Assembly: GCF_002744175.1 (NCBI RefSeq)
Contig: NZ_NKHF01000035.1
Coordinates: forward strand, 1 to 64,000
From: Pseudoalteromonas piscicida
GTDB lineage: Bacteria > Pseudomonadota > Gammaproteobacteria > Enterobacterales > Alteromonadaceae
Direction: 5' to 3'
DNA: 64,000 nucleotides
This document shows, piece by piece, positions 29,295 through 39,028 of this stretch. The translations under genes were made by a program, and so were the position numbers. Position 1 is the first letter of the stretch; each line of letters begins with the position of its first letter. The notes beneath the pieces are model-generated. The model was not told the origin of the DNA. It saw only the letters and a program-made list of their open reading frames with translations, and did not search any database.

Positions 29295-30626
29295 TTTGGG
29301 CTTCGATTTTACCCCAGATGTTAGACCGTTGGCCGCAAGAATGCGGCAACCTCGTTAGCGCATTACGTTGGTCAAAGCCATATTTTATCAACAGGCTCTG
29401 TGCTGTATCGGGCGATAGAATCGGGCCGCTGTCATAGCCTTATTCTCTGGGGACCGCCAGGTGTAGGTAAAACGACGCTTGCACAAATTATTGCTCACTA
29501 TGCAGATGCTGAGCTTGTTAAGCTTTCAGCGGTAAGCGCAGGCATAAAAGAAGTGCGTGAAGCAGTTATTGATGCGAAAAATCGTCTCGCTCAATCAGGC
29601 AAGCGCACGCTCTTGTTTGTCGATGAAGTACATAGATTTAATAAGTCACAGCAGGATGGTTTTTTGCCCCATATTGAGGATGGCACTTTTACGTTTATTG
29701 GCGCGACGACAGAAAATCCTTCTTTTGCACTAAACAACGCCATTTTATCTCGCGCACGGGTATACACATTGCAGCCCCTAAATGAGGCAGAGTTAGTTGA
29801 GGTACAAAAAGATGCCTTGGCCCGCGATACTCAACTTACAAAGCTTGCTATTGAAATAGAGGCTCACGCATTGACGCTAATAGCCAAAGCTGCATCTGGG
29901 GATGCCAGAAAAGCGCTCAATCTGCTTGAGCAAGCGATAGACTTAGGGTTTGACCCCGACGCTAATCAGTATGTTGTTAATCAAGCTGTACTTAAGCAAG
30001 TACTTCCAAGTCAGTTGTCAAATTACGACAACAAAGGCGACCTTTACTATGATTTGATCTCGGCTTTTCATAAGTCGGTACGCGGCAGTTCGCCGGATGC
30101 AGCACTGTACTGGTACTGCAAAATCCTAGCCGGCGGTGGTGATCCGCTATACGTAGCAAGGAGGTTGCTTGCAATTGCTACGGAGGATATCGGTAATGCT
30201 GACCCAAGAGCAATGCAAGTTGCGCTTAATGCTTGGGATATCTTCCATCGAGTAGGGCCTAGTGAAGGTGAGCGTGCGATTGCACAAGCCACCTTGTACC
30301 TGGCAAGTGCACCGAAAAGCAACGCCGTATATATGGCATTTAATCAAGCAAAGCAGGACGCCGCGACTGATCCAAATTATCCTGTACCAGAACATCTCAG
30401 AAACGCTCCGACTAAATTAATGAAGGAAATGGGGTTTGGGGAAGAGTATCGCTATGCTCATAATGAACCTGGCGCATTTGCTGCAGGTGAAAACTATTTC
30501 CCTGAAGCCATTCAAGACCGTCAATACTATCAGCCATCTGACAGAGGGCTTGAAAAACAAATAGCAGAGAAACTGAACTATTTGAGAACACAAGATCAGC
30601 AAAGCCTCAATAAAAGGTATAAATAA
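29287..30626 (+). CDS. rarA: Replication-associated recombination protein RarA, with an apparent 1-base frameshift
   Basis: An AAA+ clamp-loader-like ATPase (MgsA) that acts at stalled forks. The long intact frame runs from about 29349 to 30626, with Walker [16 protein letters not shown], Walker [16 protein letters not shown], sensor [12 protein letters not shown], and C-terminal [13 protein letters not shown]. The conserved N-terminus lies just upstream in another frame: a GTG at 29287 gives [20 protein letters not shown], then a stop. The matching [20 protein letters not shown] resumes in the -1 frame. Adding one C near 29347 would read R-P-T-S-L-A and restore a protein of about 446 residues, the E. 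coli length. This may be a sequencing error or a true mutation; a shorter product from GTG 29400 would keep the ATPase. Confidence 0.85.
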
Positions 30627-30628
30627 AA

Positions 30629-32312
<1,684 letters not shown>

Positions 32313-32362
32313 TACTGCGTTGCTTGATTGGCCCTTGGGCTAACGAAAAACCCAAGTTATTG

Positions 32363-32393
32363 AAAAGAGGTTGGATTCGTCCAGCCTCTTTTT
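32363..32393 (+). terminator. Rho-independent terminator after serS
   Basis: A 10-bp stem (AGAGGTTGGA / TCCAGCCTCT, one G-U pair) capped by a TTCG tetraloop, followed by five Ts. Confidence 0.92.
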
Positions 32394-32802
32394 ATGACTA
32401 AATTATGAATGTTTTTTTACAATCCTTTCTTTTGTTATAAGACAAAAAATCTGACTTCGTTAAATTAAAAATGCAATATAAATAATTATATTGAAATTTA
32501 TATGTTTTCTAGTTGGCTTGCCACAATAATTACATTTATGATCGTTGCATGACTCCCTCAGATGTGATTTATTGAAGGTATGGGTTTGGCCAAATCTCAT
32601 CGGTACGTAGCACGCCGGATCATATTATGGCGCTGCTAGTGTTTAACTTTTCTCAATAAAATCTTAGTTTTAGTGTTTTAGTAAAAAGCATTTCTAATTT
32701 CAGCGTAAGCTGTTTTTATTGGAGATTGCTTGAATCAAGTTTGAACTACGCGGTATTAGCAAAATTCTAATACCGATAGAGAAAAAGGTGAGGATATTAC
32801 CT
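32394..32802 (+). promoter_or_regulatory. 409-bp rmf upstream region with a leader hairpin
   Basis: AT-rich, without an ORF. The one strong structure is a perfect 8-bp inverted repeat at 32752-32774 (GGTATTAG / CTAATACC, 7-nt loop), which ends 28 bp before the rmf start codon and just ahead of its GGTGAGG ribosome-binding sequence. It probably lies in the rmf leader and may affect mRNA stability or translation. I see no clear sigma-70 promoter. Confidence 0.45.
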
Positions 32803-32973
32803 ATGAAGAGACAGAAAAGAGACCGTTTAGAAAGAGCACATTCACAAGGATTCAAGGCTGGATTAGCCGGGCGGTCGAAAGAAAATTGTCCCTATCAACA
32901 AGTAGAACACAGATCAGAATGGTTAGGCGGATGGCGAGAAGCGATGGATAATCGCAACATCTTTAAAACCTGA
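32803..32973 (+). CDS. rmf: Ribosome modulation factor RMF
   Basis: Converts 70S ribosomes into inactive 100S dimers in stationary phase. 56 residues, very basic, starting MKRQKRDRLERAHSQGF and carrying AGRSKENCPYQ and RSEWLGGWREAMDNR, as in E. coli RMF. The ATG at 32803 is chosen because the protein family starts there; an in-frame GTG lies 15 bp upstream. The gene is next to fabA, as in enterobacteria, but a repeat element now separates them. Confidence 0.95.
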   Translation: MKRQKRDRLERAHSQGFKAGLAGRSKENCPYQQVEHRSEWLGGWREAMDNRNIFKT

Positions 32974-32993
32974 TACCGAATTTTTAGGAGAGC

Positions 32994-33024
32994 AAAGCCC
33001 CATATGGGGCTTTGTGTGTTTTTT
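32994..33024 (+). terminator. Rho-independent terminator of rmf
   Basis: AAAGCCCC / GGGGCTTT stem with a 4-nt loop, then a T-rich tail ending in six Ts. Confidence 0.9.
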
Positions 33025-33135
33025 AGCTAAAAAAACGTGACAAGCACAAAGCTTATAACGTTTTGTTTAGATACTTAGTCAATTTGAGAGCGCAAATAAG
33101 ACGCTAACTACGGTAAAAATTTTTATTTAGAAAAA

Positions 33136-33343
33136 CTAAATAACCTGAGCTTCGGATAATTAATGCCTTTCTAGCAGCCAGTTTTAGCGCTACCTGCGTT
33201 GAATTCACTTCCAATAGCCAGCTATTAGTGCGTAAATTCGCCTAGCTATCCCCAAAACTCTCTGGCTAGACAAGGAAATAATTTAATATGATTTTAAAAA
33301 TAATGAGTTAGCTCATTTCTTATCCAAACCTCAGGTTAAATAG
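33136..33343 (+). repeat. Interspersed TIR element, copy 2 (MITE-like)
   Basis: A 208-bp copy in the same orientation as the copy at 2868-3074, with most positions identical by eye. The ends CTAAATAACCTGAGCTTCGG and, at the right, CCAAACCTCAGGTTAAATAG form an inverted repeat of about 24 bp with four mismatches. The central hairpin is CCAATAGC-CA-GCTATTAG. It lies between the rmf terminator and the 3' end of fabA, a convergent gap where insertion should be harmless. Confidence 0.8.
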
Positions 33344-33461
33344 CAAAATTTTTGCCTTGCCGATATGGATGTCACTACCTGTCGTGAGCAGAATGCGGTA
33401 GCGGTGTTATCGACATGGTTTTCTCGCCTCAAAATAGCTCACTTAATTAAGCAAATTGGTA

Positions 33462-33977
33462 TTAGAATGTGCTGGTGTCTTGGAAAAGACCAACTTTTAA
33501 GTCTTTCGCTTCATAAATTACACGGCCGTCTACTTCAACGATACCATCAGCAAGGCCCATGAATAATTTACGCTTGATAACGCGCTTCATTTCAATTCGA
33601 TAGGTTACTTTCTTAGCAGTAGGAAGGATCTGACCGGTAAATTTAACTTCACCCACCCCCAGTGCACGGCCAAGCCCAGGACCACCAGACCAACCAAGGA
33701 AAAAGCCAACCAGTTGCCACATTGCGTCTAACCCTAAACATCCAGGCATCACCGGGTCACCTTTAAAATGACAATCGAAGAACCAAAGATCTGGATTGAT
33801 ATCGAGCTCAGCAATGATTTGGCCTTTGCCATGTTCACCGCCATCATCGTTAATTTGTACGATGCGATCCATCATTAACATGTTGTCACTTGGAAGACGA
33901 CAGTTGCCTTCACCAAACATTTCACCACGACCACATAAAATAAGTTCTTCTTTTGTATAGCTGTTCTTCGGTTCCAT
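33462..33977 (-). CDS. fabA: 3-hydroxydecanoyl-ACP dehydratase/isomerase FabA
   Basis: Makes the cis double bond for unsaturated fatty acids in type II synthesis. 171 residues, like E. coli FabA. The hot-dog fold and active site are clear: [47 protein letters not shown] (catalytic His in CHF, Asp in LGLDA), [14 protein letters not shown]. The ATG at 33977 is preferred on homology and length over an extension to 34037. A FabR-like palindrome lies 37-54 bp upstream of this start. Confidence 0.96.
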   Translation of the reverse strand: MEPKNSYTKEELILCGRGEMFGEGNCRLPSDNMLMMDRIVQINDDGGEHGKGQIIAELDINPDLWFFDCHFKGDPVMPGCLGLDAMWQLVGFFLGWSGGPGLGRALGVGEVKFTGQILPTAKKVTYRIEMKRVIKRKLFMGLADGIVEVDGRVIYEAKDLKVGLFQDTSTF

Positions 33978-34013
33978 AAATCTTCTTCTTAACTTGCAAA
34001 TTGACGCTACTTT

Positions 34014-34031
34014 AGCGTACAGATGTACGCT
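34014..34031. promoter_or_regulatory. FabR-like operator upstream of fabA
   Basis: AGCGTACA-GA-TGTACGCT sits in a 10-bp perfect inverted repeat (TTTAGCGTAC / GTACGCTAAA, 34011-34034). From memory it matches the FabR site of gammaproteobacteria, which represses fabA and fabB. Extra half-sites AGCGTAC (about 34055) and TTACGCT (about 34077) lie upstream. The dyad is seen; the regulator is inferred. Confidence 0.65.
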
Positions 34032-34217
34032 AAACAACTCCGAACAGTTAAAAAGCGTACGTAGGTTTGTGAAATTTACGCTAAAGATATGTCTATTTAA
34101 TTAAATTTCAAAAAATTTAAGGGATTAAATGCAAATCAGTTCTAATTAGGGGCGATTTATACGGTGAAAATCTCTATAATTGGAGTTGATTTTTAAGCAG
34201 GCTAATTTAGGTAATAT

Positions 34218-35072
34218 ATGATCCTTTTTGTTGACTCTCTAACCGTAATTGATTTTTCATACCTTTGCCCTCGACGTGGTGCTGTTGGTGAAAGCTGGAT
34301 AACCGATATTGTGTTACATGGCGAACTGAACGAAGAGTCGATGGTGTTAGACTTTGCCAAGGTTAAAAAGCAAATAAAACGAATTATTGACGAAAAGCTA
34401 GATCATAAATTGGCTGTGCCCAGTTCTCTTAATTGCAATGCCCACTTAAAAGAAGGTCGTTTTGAGTTTGACATGCAATTTGGCGATAACCACATTGCAA
34501 TGAGTGCGCCGGAAGAAGCTGTGTGTGTTATTGAGGGGAATGAAATCAATACTGAAAATGCCATCGCCTACCTCAAATCCGTGATAATGCCACATATGCC
34601 AGACAACGTTAAAGATTTGGATATTACCTTGCGCCCAGAAGCTGCGACTGGCTTTTACTATCATTATAGCCATGGTTTAAAAAAGCATGATGGCAATTGT
34701 CAACGTATTATCCACGGCCATCGCTCCTTAATCGGGATTAAGCTTAACGATATCAGTATGCCAAGACTACAAAAACAGTGGGCAGATAAATGGCAAGACA
34801 TTTACCTTGGCAGCGAAGAAGATATTATCCCTGCAACTGAACTTAAATATATTGCTGCGAAAGCCGATGACTATGCGTTCGCGTATACTTCGTCTCAAGG
34901 CTATTTTGAGCTGGCGATTAGCCAATCTCGATGCGATTTATTGCCTTGCGATACAACCGTTGAATGTATTGCTGACTATTTGCTTGGGCAAATAAAACGA
35001 CAGTACCCGAATGACAAAGTTGAAGTTCGTGCATACGAAGGAGTAGGGAAAGGAGCTATCGCCTATGCTTAA
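34218..35072 (+). CDS. Tandem 6-pyruvoyl-tetrahydropterin synthase-fold protein
   Basis: 284 residues related to the PTPS/QueD T-fold. Two half-complete domains are visible. The first (residues about 1-140) keeps the DF-VK and LDH motifs (MVLDFAKVKK, KLDHKLAVP) but lacks the zinc histidines. The second (about 145-284) keeps the zinc and catalytic site SHGLKKHDGNCQRIIHGH (H152, C161, H166, H168) and the C-terminal TVECIADYLLGQIK with VRAYEG. Canonical QueD is about 120 residues, so this looks like a duplicated or fused form with motifs split between the halves. The context (a peptidase and a thioesterase) does not suggest queuosine synthesis. The substrate is unknown. Confidence 0.7.
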   Translation: MILFVDSLTVIDFSYLCPRRGAVGESWITDIVLHGELNEESMVLDFAKVKKQIKRIIDEKLDHKLAVPSSLNCNAHLKEGRFEFDMQFGDNHIAMSAPEEAVCVIEGNEINTENAIAYLKSVIMPHMPDNVKDLDITLRPEAATGFYYHYSHGLKKHDGNCQRIIHGHRSLIGIKLNDISMPRLQKQWADKWQDIYLGSEEDIIPATELKYIAAKADDYAFAYTSSQGYFELAISQSRCDLLPCDTTVECIADYLLGQIKRQYPNDKVEVRAYEGVGKGAIAYA

Positions 35073-35889
35073 ACGTTTTGTAATTACCTTGCTGGCAACG
35101 AGCTCTCTTTTTGCCAATGCATTGGAGCTTAAGGGCAATTTAACGCAAGGCGGCCTAATTGTTGGAAAACTTGCAGGTGCAACAGAGATTAAGCTGAATA
35201 ATAAAGCATTGAAACGTTCAAAAGACGGATATTTTGTATTTGGATTTGGTCGCGACGCGAAATTGACTCATACCTTGAGCTGGATCTCTAAAGATGGGAA
35301 AGCGCATACTCAGCCTCTTGTGATTACAAAAAGAGACTATGACATCGACAAGATCACTGGCGTGGCGAAAAAATATGTGTCGCCGCCTGAATCAGTTCTT
35401 AAGCGTATCCGTAAAGAAGCACAAGCAGTTTCTAAAGCGCGGCAAGGAAACTCTGAGCTGCAATTTTTCAAAGATCCGGTATTTAGGCCTGCGAAAGGCA
35501 GGATATCGGGCGTTTACGGTAGTCAAAGATATTTTAATGGCGAACCGAGAAGACCCCACTTTGGTCTTGATATAGCGAATAAAACGGGGGAGCCTGTTTT
35601 GGCACCGGTATCTGGTAAGGTTGTATTCGCGGATCCTGATTTGTACTACAGTGGTGGCACGCTTATTCTTGATCATGGACATGGCATAACTTCGACTTAT
35701 ATCCACCTCAGTAAGTTGGATGTTAAAGTGGGCGATGCGGTAAAAACAGGCGACAAAATTGCAGAAATTGGCGCTACAGGTCGGGTTACAGGCCCACACC
35801 TAGATTGGCGCTTCAACTGGTTTGGGGAAAGACTTGACCCAGCTCTTCTTATGAAAGATACATTAGCGGATAAAGCAGTAACAAAATGA
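35065..35889 (+). CDS. M23 family (LytM-type) metallopeptidase
   Basis: A periplasmic, peptidoglycan-directed endopeptidase or activator of 274 residues, with a signal peptide ending near SLFANA. The C-terminal M23 domain (residues about 155-265) has the zinc motifs RPHFGLDIANKTGEPV (HxxxD) and GPHLDWR (HxD-like), plus LDHGHGITSTYIHLSKL. All expected zinc ligands appear present, so it may be an active enzyme. The start overlaps the preceding gene by 8 bp and its stop overlaps the thioesterase by 4 bp (ATGA), implying a single transcript. Confidence 0.9.
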   Translation: MLKRFVITLLATSSLFANALELKGNLTQGGLIVGKLAGATEIKLNNKALKRSKDGYFVFGFGRDAKLTHTLSWISKDGKAHTQPLVITKRDYDIDKITGVAKKYVSPPESVLKRIRKEAQAVSKARQGNSELQFFKDPVFRPAKGRISGVYGSQRYFNGEPRRPHFGLDIANKTGEPVLAPVSGKVVFADPDLYYSGGTLILDHGHGITSTYIHLSKLDVKVGDAVKTGDKIAEIGATGRVTGPHLDWRFNWFGERLDPALLMKDTLADKAVTK

Positions 35890-36320
35890 CAGACGAACAA
35901 AGACAAGCCATTATTGAGCAACGTATTAAAAGCTCAATTACACACGTAACAAAGACCGTATTTCCTGGCCGTACTAACCACCACAACACTTTATTTGGTG
36001 GTGATGCGTTAGCATGGATGGATGAAGTTGCTTTTATCGCGGCAACGCGTTTTTGTCGTAAACCTCTAGTAACGATTTCTTCTGATAGAGTTGATTTTAA
36101 AGAAGCGATTCCTGCAGGGACGTTTGCAGAGTTGGTATCTAAGGTTGTGCATGTTGGTAATACCAGCTTAAAGGTCGATGTTGAAATCTACCTAGAGAGA
36201 ATGCATAAAGATGACAAGCACTTAGCAATTACGGGTAGCTTCACCTTTGTAGCTGTCGATGACAATCACAGACCAACACCTGTGGTATGCGACAAGATGT
36301 TAAATGGCTTTGACAGCTAG
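35886..36320 (+). CDS. Acyl-CoA thioesterase, YciA-type hot-dog protein
   Basis: 144 residues of the acyl-CoA thioesterase hot-dog family. Seen: TVFPGRTNHHNTLFGGDALAWMDEVAFIAATRFCRKPLVTI, with the Asn/His/Gly-rich helix-cap and Asp of the active site, and SSDRVDFKEAIPAGTFAE. It probably hydrolyses short- or medium-chain acyl-CoA; the substrate is unknown. It is the third gene of the overlapping trio with the pterin-synthase-fold protein and the M23 peptidase, an association I cannot explain functionally. Confidence 0.85.
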   Translation: MTDEQRQAIIEQRIKSSITHVTKTVFPGRTNHHNTLFGGDALAWMDEVAFIAATRFCRKPLVTISSDRVDFKEAIPAGTFAELVSKVVHVGNTSLKVDVEIYLERMHKDDKHLAITGSFTFVAVDDNHRPTPVVCDKMLNGFDS

Positions 36321-36622
36321 GTATAAAAAAAGCTTTACTTGTAAAGTGGATATCAGACAGAAAATTTAATATAGGGCTCAGCCCTATATTAAATCACACC
36401 TAAAGAACACATCATACAAATTTTAACCTAATAACTCGGCATCAACACCACCTGTTAAATCTTGATGCTACTGATGACTTATTTCTTGTTTTATCAAAGC
36501 TTTAAAGGCTAGCTAAATATAGGTTCAACAAATATCTATAGTAAAGCCCATAATTGCTTTTTGTGTTCGAGCTAATTAGACTGAAGTACATATACTTTCA
36601 TACACTTATCAGGTAAGCCAAA
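36321..36622 (+). terminator. Intergenic region with a strong hairpin (36365-36393)
   Basis: The 302-bp gap holds TTTAATATAGGGC / GCCCTATATTAAA, 13 perfect base pairs with a 3-nt loop. It is probably the transcription stop or 3'-end stabiliser of the trio, although no T run follows. A smaller CTTTAC/GTAAAG repeat lies at about 36333. Nothing else was seen. Confidence 0.5.
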
Positions 36623-37453
36623 GTGAAACCCGTGTCTATTACCTTTTCATTAATGTTGTTCGTTTTGCTGATATCTGGATGCTCAACCCATAGTAGTGAG
36701 CAATTTTCACATCCAGTAGCTCAGAATTCTGGAAAATTGCACTGTGGAAGTGCATGGGTAAAAGAGGTCGATACAGTGTTAAACAGTGGTGACGGACAAG
36801 GGCATGGTCCTGACCTTGGAAGTACAGAGTGGCAGTCGGTTATAGAGTTCAAGCTAGGAATAAGAAACAATAAAGATAAACCCGCTCTTAACTCTACGGC
36901 TTGGTGTGGCTATATAGATAAGCACCTCAGCCGCAAAGTGAGCAACTCACCGTCATTTTCCTGCGATGATGTTAAAATTGGTAGTATGGAGTCGATTATT
37001 TGTGGAAGTAACGAGCTTTCAAGCTTAGACAAAGAGCTTGATGCAATCTATAGACAAATAATTGCTGAGCCACATCCAAAATTATTCAAAGCGCAGCAAA
37101 GAGGGTGGATCAAAGGGCGTAATGAATGTTGGAAGTCGTCTGATAAACCCAAGTGCTTAAAACAATCCTATATTCAACGCATTGCAGAGCTACAAGCGCG
37201 TTTTGCCTTGGTAAAGAGCCCTAAGCAAGTTCAATATCAATGTGGTAATCAAGCGCTCAATATTGCCTACTATGACACTCAACCACAAACCCTAGTTGCT
37301 GATTTTAACAATAGCGAAAAGATAATGTTTATTGAGAAAGCTGAAACTCCTAGCTATCGCAGTGGTGATTATCAGCTTAGGCTAAAAAAGCATGATAACG
37401 CTGAATTAATTTGGGGTTATGGTTCGAAACCGCTCACTTGCTCTTTTAAGTAA
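36623..37453 (+). CDS. Lipoprotein combining LprI-like and MliC-like domains
   Basis: 276 residues with a lipobox ISGC (Cys 20). An N-terminal module of about 80 residues (KEVDTVLNSGDGQGHGPDLG) precedes an LprI/DUF1311-like domain (about 112-190: SFSCDDVKIGSMESIICGS, LDKELDAIYRQI, QRGWIKGRNECWKS, CLKQSYIQRIAELQ). The C-terminal part (about 203-276) resembles the MliC C-type lysozyme inhibitor fold (VQYQCGNQALNIAYYD, YRSGDYQLRLKK, TCSFK). All these suggest a periplasmic lysozyme-inhibiting or cell-wall-protecting lipoprotein; this is inference. It is monocistronic. Confidence 0.7.
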   Translation: MKPVSITFSLMLFVLLISGCSTHSSEQFSHPVAQNSGKLHCGSAWVKEVDTVLNSGDGQGHGPDLGSTEWQSVIEFKLGIRNNKDKPALNSTAWCGYIDKHLSRKVSNSPSFSCDDVKIGSMESIICGSNELSSLDKELDAIYRQIIAEPHPKLFKAQQRGWIKGRNECWKSSDKPKCLKQSYIQRIAELQARFALVKSPKQVQYQCGNQALNIAYYDTQPQTLVADFNNSEKIMFIEKAETPSYRSGDYQLRLKKHDNAELIWGYGSKPLTCSFK

Positions 37454-37499
37454 CCTGTTCACTTCTTTAATCCGGTGTCCGATAACATACAGTTTGGTA

Positions 37500-37886
37500 T
37501 TAGTCACCGGTCGAACGATAGCAAATGCTTTCTAGCATCATGATAATAAACGAGTCATCTTTGGCTTCTCCCATAAACTCCATTGCGTTGAGCTCAAATG
37601 TTCCATCTGACTTTACTTCGTATTGAAGAATAAAATCAAACTGCTCGCCTTCTTCTTCTACATAGCCATCAATATTTATGTAGTTTCTCCCCCAGTCACT
37701 AGTAAAATAATACCAAGAGGCTTTGGTAAAAAAGTTCTTCATTACTTGACGGAAAGTGAAGTCGCTACATTGTTTAAACGGTGTGTCCTGCATTCGATCA
37801 ATTTCTAACTCAGCCGTATAGTCGTCAGCATATGCAGAAGTGATAAAGAGCCCAGAAACGGCCGCATACAGTAAAAGCTTTTTCAT
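37500..37886 (-). CDS. Exported protein of unknown function
   Basis: 128 residues with a clear Sec signal peptide (MKKLLLYAAVSGLFITSAYA-DD). The mature part is acidic and aromatic (KASWYYFTSDWGRNYINIDGYVEEEGEQFDFILQYEV), and has two Cys (in FKQCSDF and SICYRS) that could form a disulphide. I do not recognise the family. The pattern suggests a small beta-rich periplasmic protein. It is convergent with the preceding lipoprotein gene. Confidence 0.6.
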   Translation of the reverse strand: MKKLLLYAAVSGLFITSAYADDYTAELEIDRMQDTPFKQCSDFTFRQVMKNFFTKASWYYFTSDWGRNYINIDGYVEEEGEQFDFILQYEVKSDGTFELNAMEFMGEAKDDSFIIMMLESICYRSTGD

Positions 37887-38050
37887 AGGTGTATTCCATT
37901 CATTGTATTTAACCAGTCGCTCAGTTTATTCTCGTCACTGAGACAGTCGATGCTGATTTAGAGCTAGCTAGTTTGATTTATTTTCTCACTGAGTAGGAGC
38001 TGCCCATTGTAAAGCCTGAGCTAGCTCTGTGCTCATTTATAATTCTATTA

Positions 38051-39028
38051 TTAGGCACCTGAGTCAAAAAAACTAGAAAGAGACTCTTGGTTGCAAGTGA
38101 TTTCATTAGATAGGGTGCCTTCAACCATTTTCTCTACCTGAATCTCGAGCTCAATTAATTTTCGTTGTAGCTGCGCTTGTTCAATCTTGTCTAAAACAAA
38201 AAGATAATACTGTGTGGACGAGGGGAGTATTTGAAAATGTCGGAATACCTGTTGGGCAGCGACAGTGAGTTTTGGCAGCATAGTTTCTTTATTTGCAATC
38301 GTAAAGCGCGCAATTTCTGGATTGATTGTATAGCATAATAACAGTTCGTTTATCGTCTGGTAGAGATCTATGCTATTTGCCACCTCAACTTTATTAATGG
38401 TGATAAGATAAAGCTCTGGAGCCTCAGGACTATTTGCGATATCGCATCTTAACGTGCCAAACGGTGTAGCAAAAACACCATTGCCACTAAAGCAAACGGA
38501 AAATTCCTCGACTATCTGAGGCGCTATATCTTTATTTAAGTTATGTTCCAATACTTGACCATCACTGTTGATAAGAACGCGTGGGCAATCATGCTTTTTT
38601 AATTGCGCCTGGATTACATTTTGAAAATAGTGGGCCTTATAAGTATCAATTGCGCTATAAACTTCTTGCAATAACTGTTCATTTTGCCATGGTTTACACA
38701 AAAATCGATGGGCCACCTTAGTGTTGATCATATTGATGAGCATCTCTGAATCAGTGTAACCGCTGAGTATCAAACCGACTGCAGCGGGGTTGCGCTTTTT
38801 CGCTTGCTTTAGAAACTCACCACCATCCATCTTTGGCATTCTAAAGTCAGAGATAATAACCTGAACCGCATGATTATCTAGAAATTCTAATGCGGCAAAA
38901 GGGTCGTCAAAACACGCTACATCAAGCTCGCTTTGCTGGAATACGCGCTTTAACGCGTTTAGTATAGATACCTCATCATCTAAAATGAGTACCTTGTATC
39001 TAGCTGAAGTACTTACTTCTAAGTTCAT
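38051..39028 (-). CDS. Response regulator with PAS-like output
   Basis: About 325 residues. The receiver domain spans residues about 11-130 with acidic pocket ILDDE and phosphoacceptor D61 in IISDFRMPKMDG. After a linker helix a PAS-like stretch follows (VLINSDGQVLEHN, ELYLITINKVEV), and then a helical tail with a coiled coil (EQAQLQRKLIELEIQVEKM). No DNA-binding, GGDEF, EAL or kinase domain is seen. ATG 39028 is chosen because GGAG precedes it; it overlaps the upstream gene by 29 bp. It is last of three overlapping response-regulator genes. Confidence 0.75.
   Translation of the reverse strand: MNLEVSTSARYKVLILDDEVSILNALKRVFQQSELDVACFDDPFAALEFLDNHAVQVIISDFRMPKMDGGEFLKQAKKRNPAAVGLILSGYTDSEMLINMINTKVAHRFLCKPWQNEQLLQEVYSAIDTYKAHYFQNVIQAQLKKHDCPRVLINSDGQVLEHNLNKDIAPQIVEEFSVCFSGNGVFATPFGTLRCDIANSPEAPELYLITINKVEVANSIDLYQTINELLLCYTINPEIARFTIANKETMLPKLTVAAQQVFRHFQILPSSTQYYLFVLDKIEQAQLQRKLIELEIQVEKMVEGTLSNEITCNQESLSSFFDSGA

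Noticed and set aside
29340-29350. Programmed -1 frameshift as an explanation of the rarA break
   Set aside because: The sequence around the break (CGGCAACC) is not a slippery heptamer and no stimulatory stem was obvious. A missing base is simpler.
33365-33562. Small plus-strand ORF between repeat copy 2 and fabA
   Set aside because: It overlaps the 3' end of fabA in antisense, has no ribosome-binding site and no recognisable product.
34218-35072. Queuosine biosynthesis cluster
   Set aside because: No queC, queE, queF or folE gene is nearby, and the protein is twice the QueD length with split motifs.
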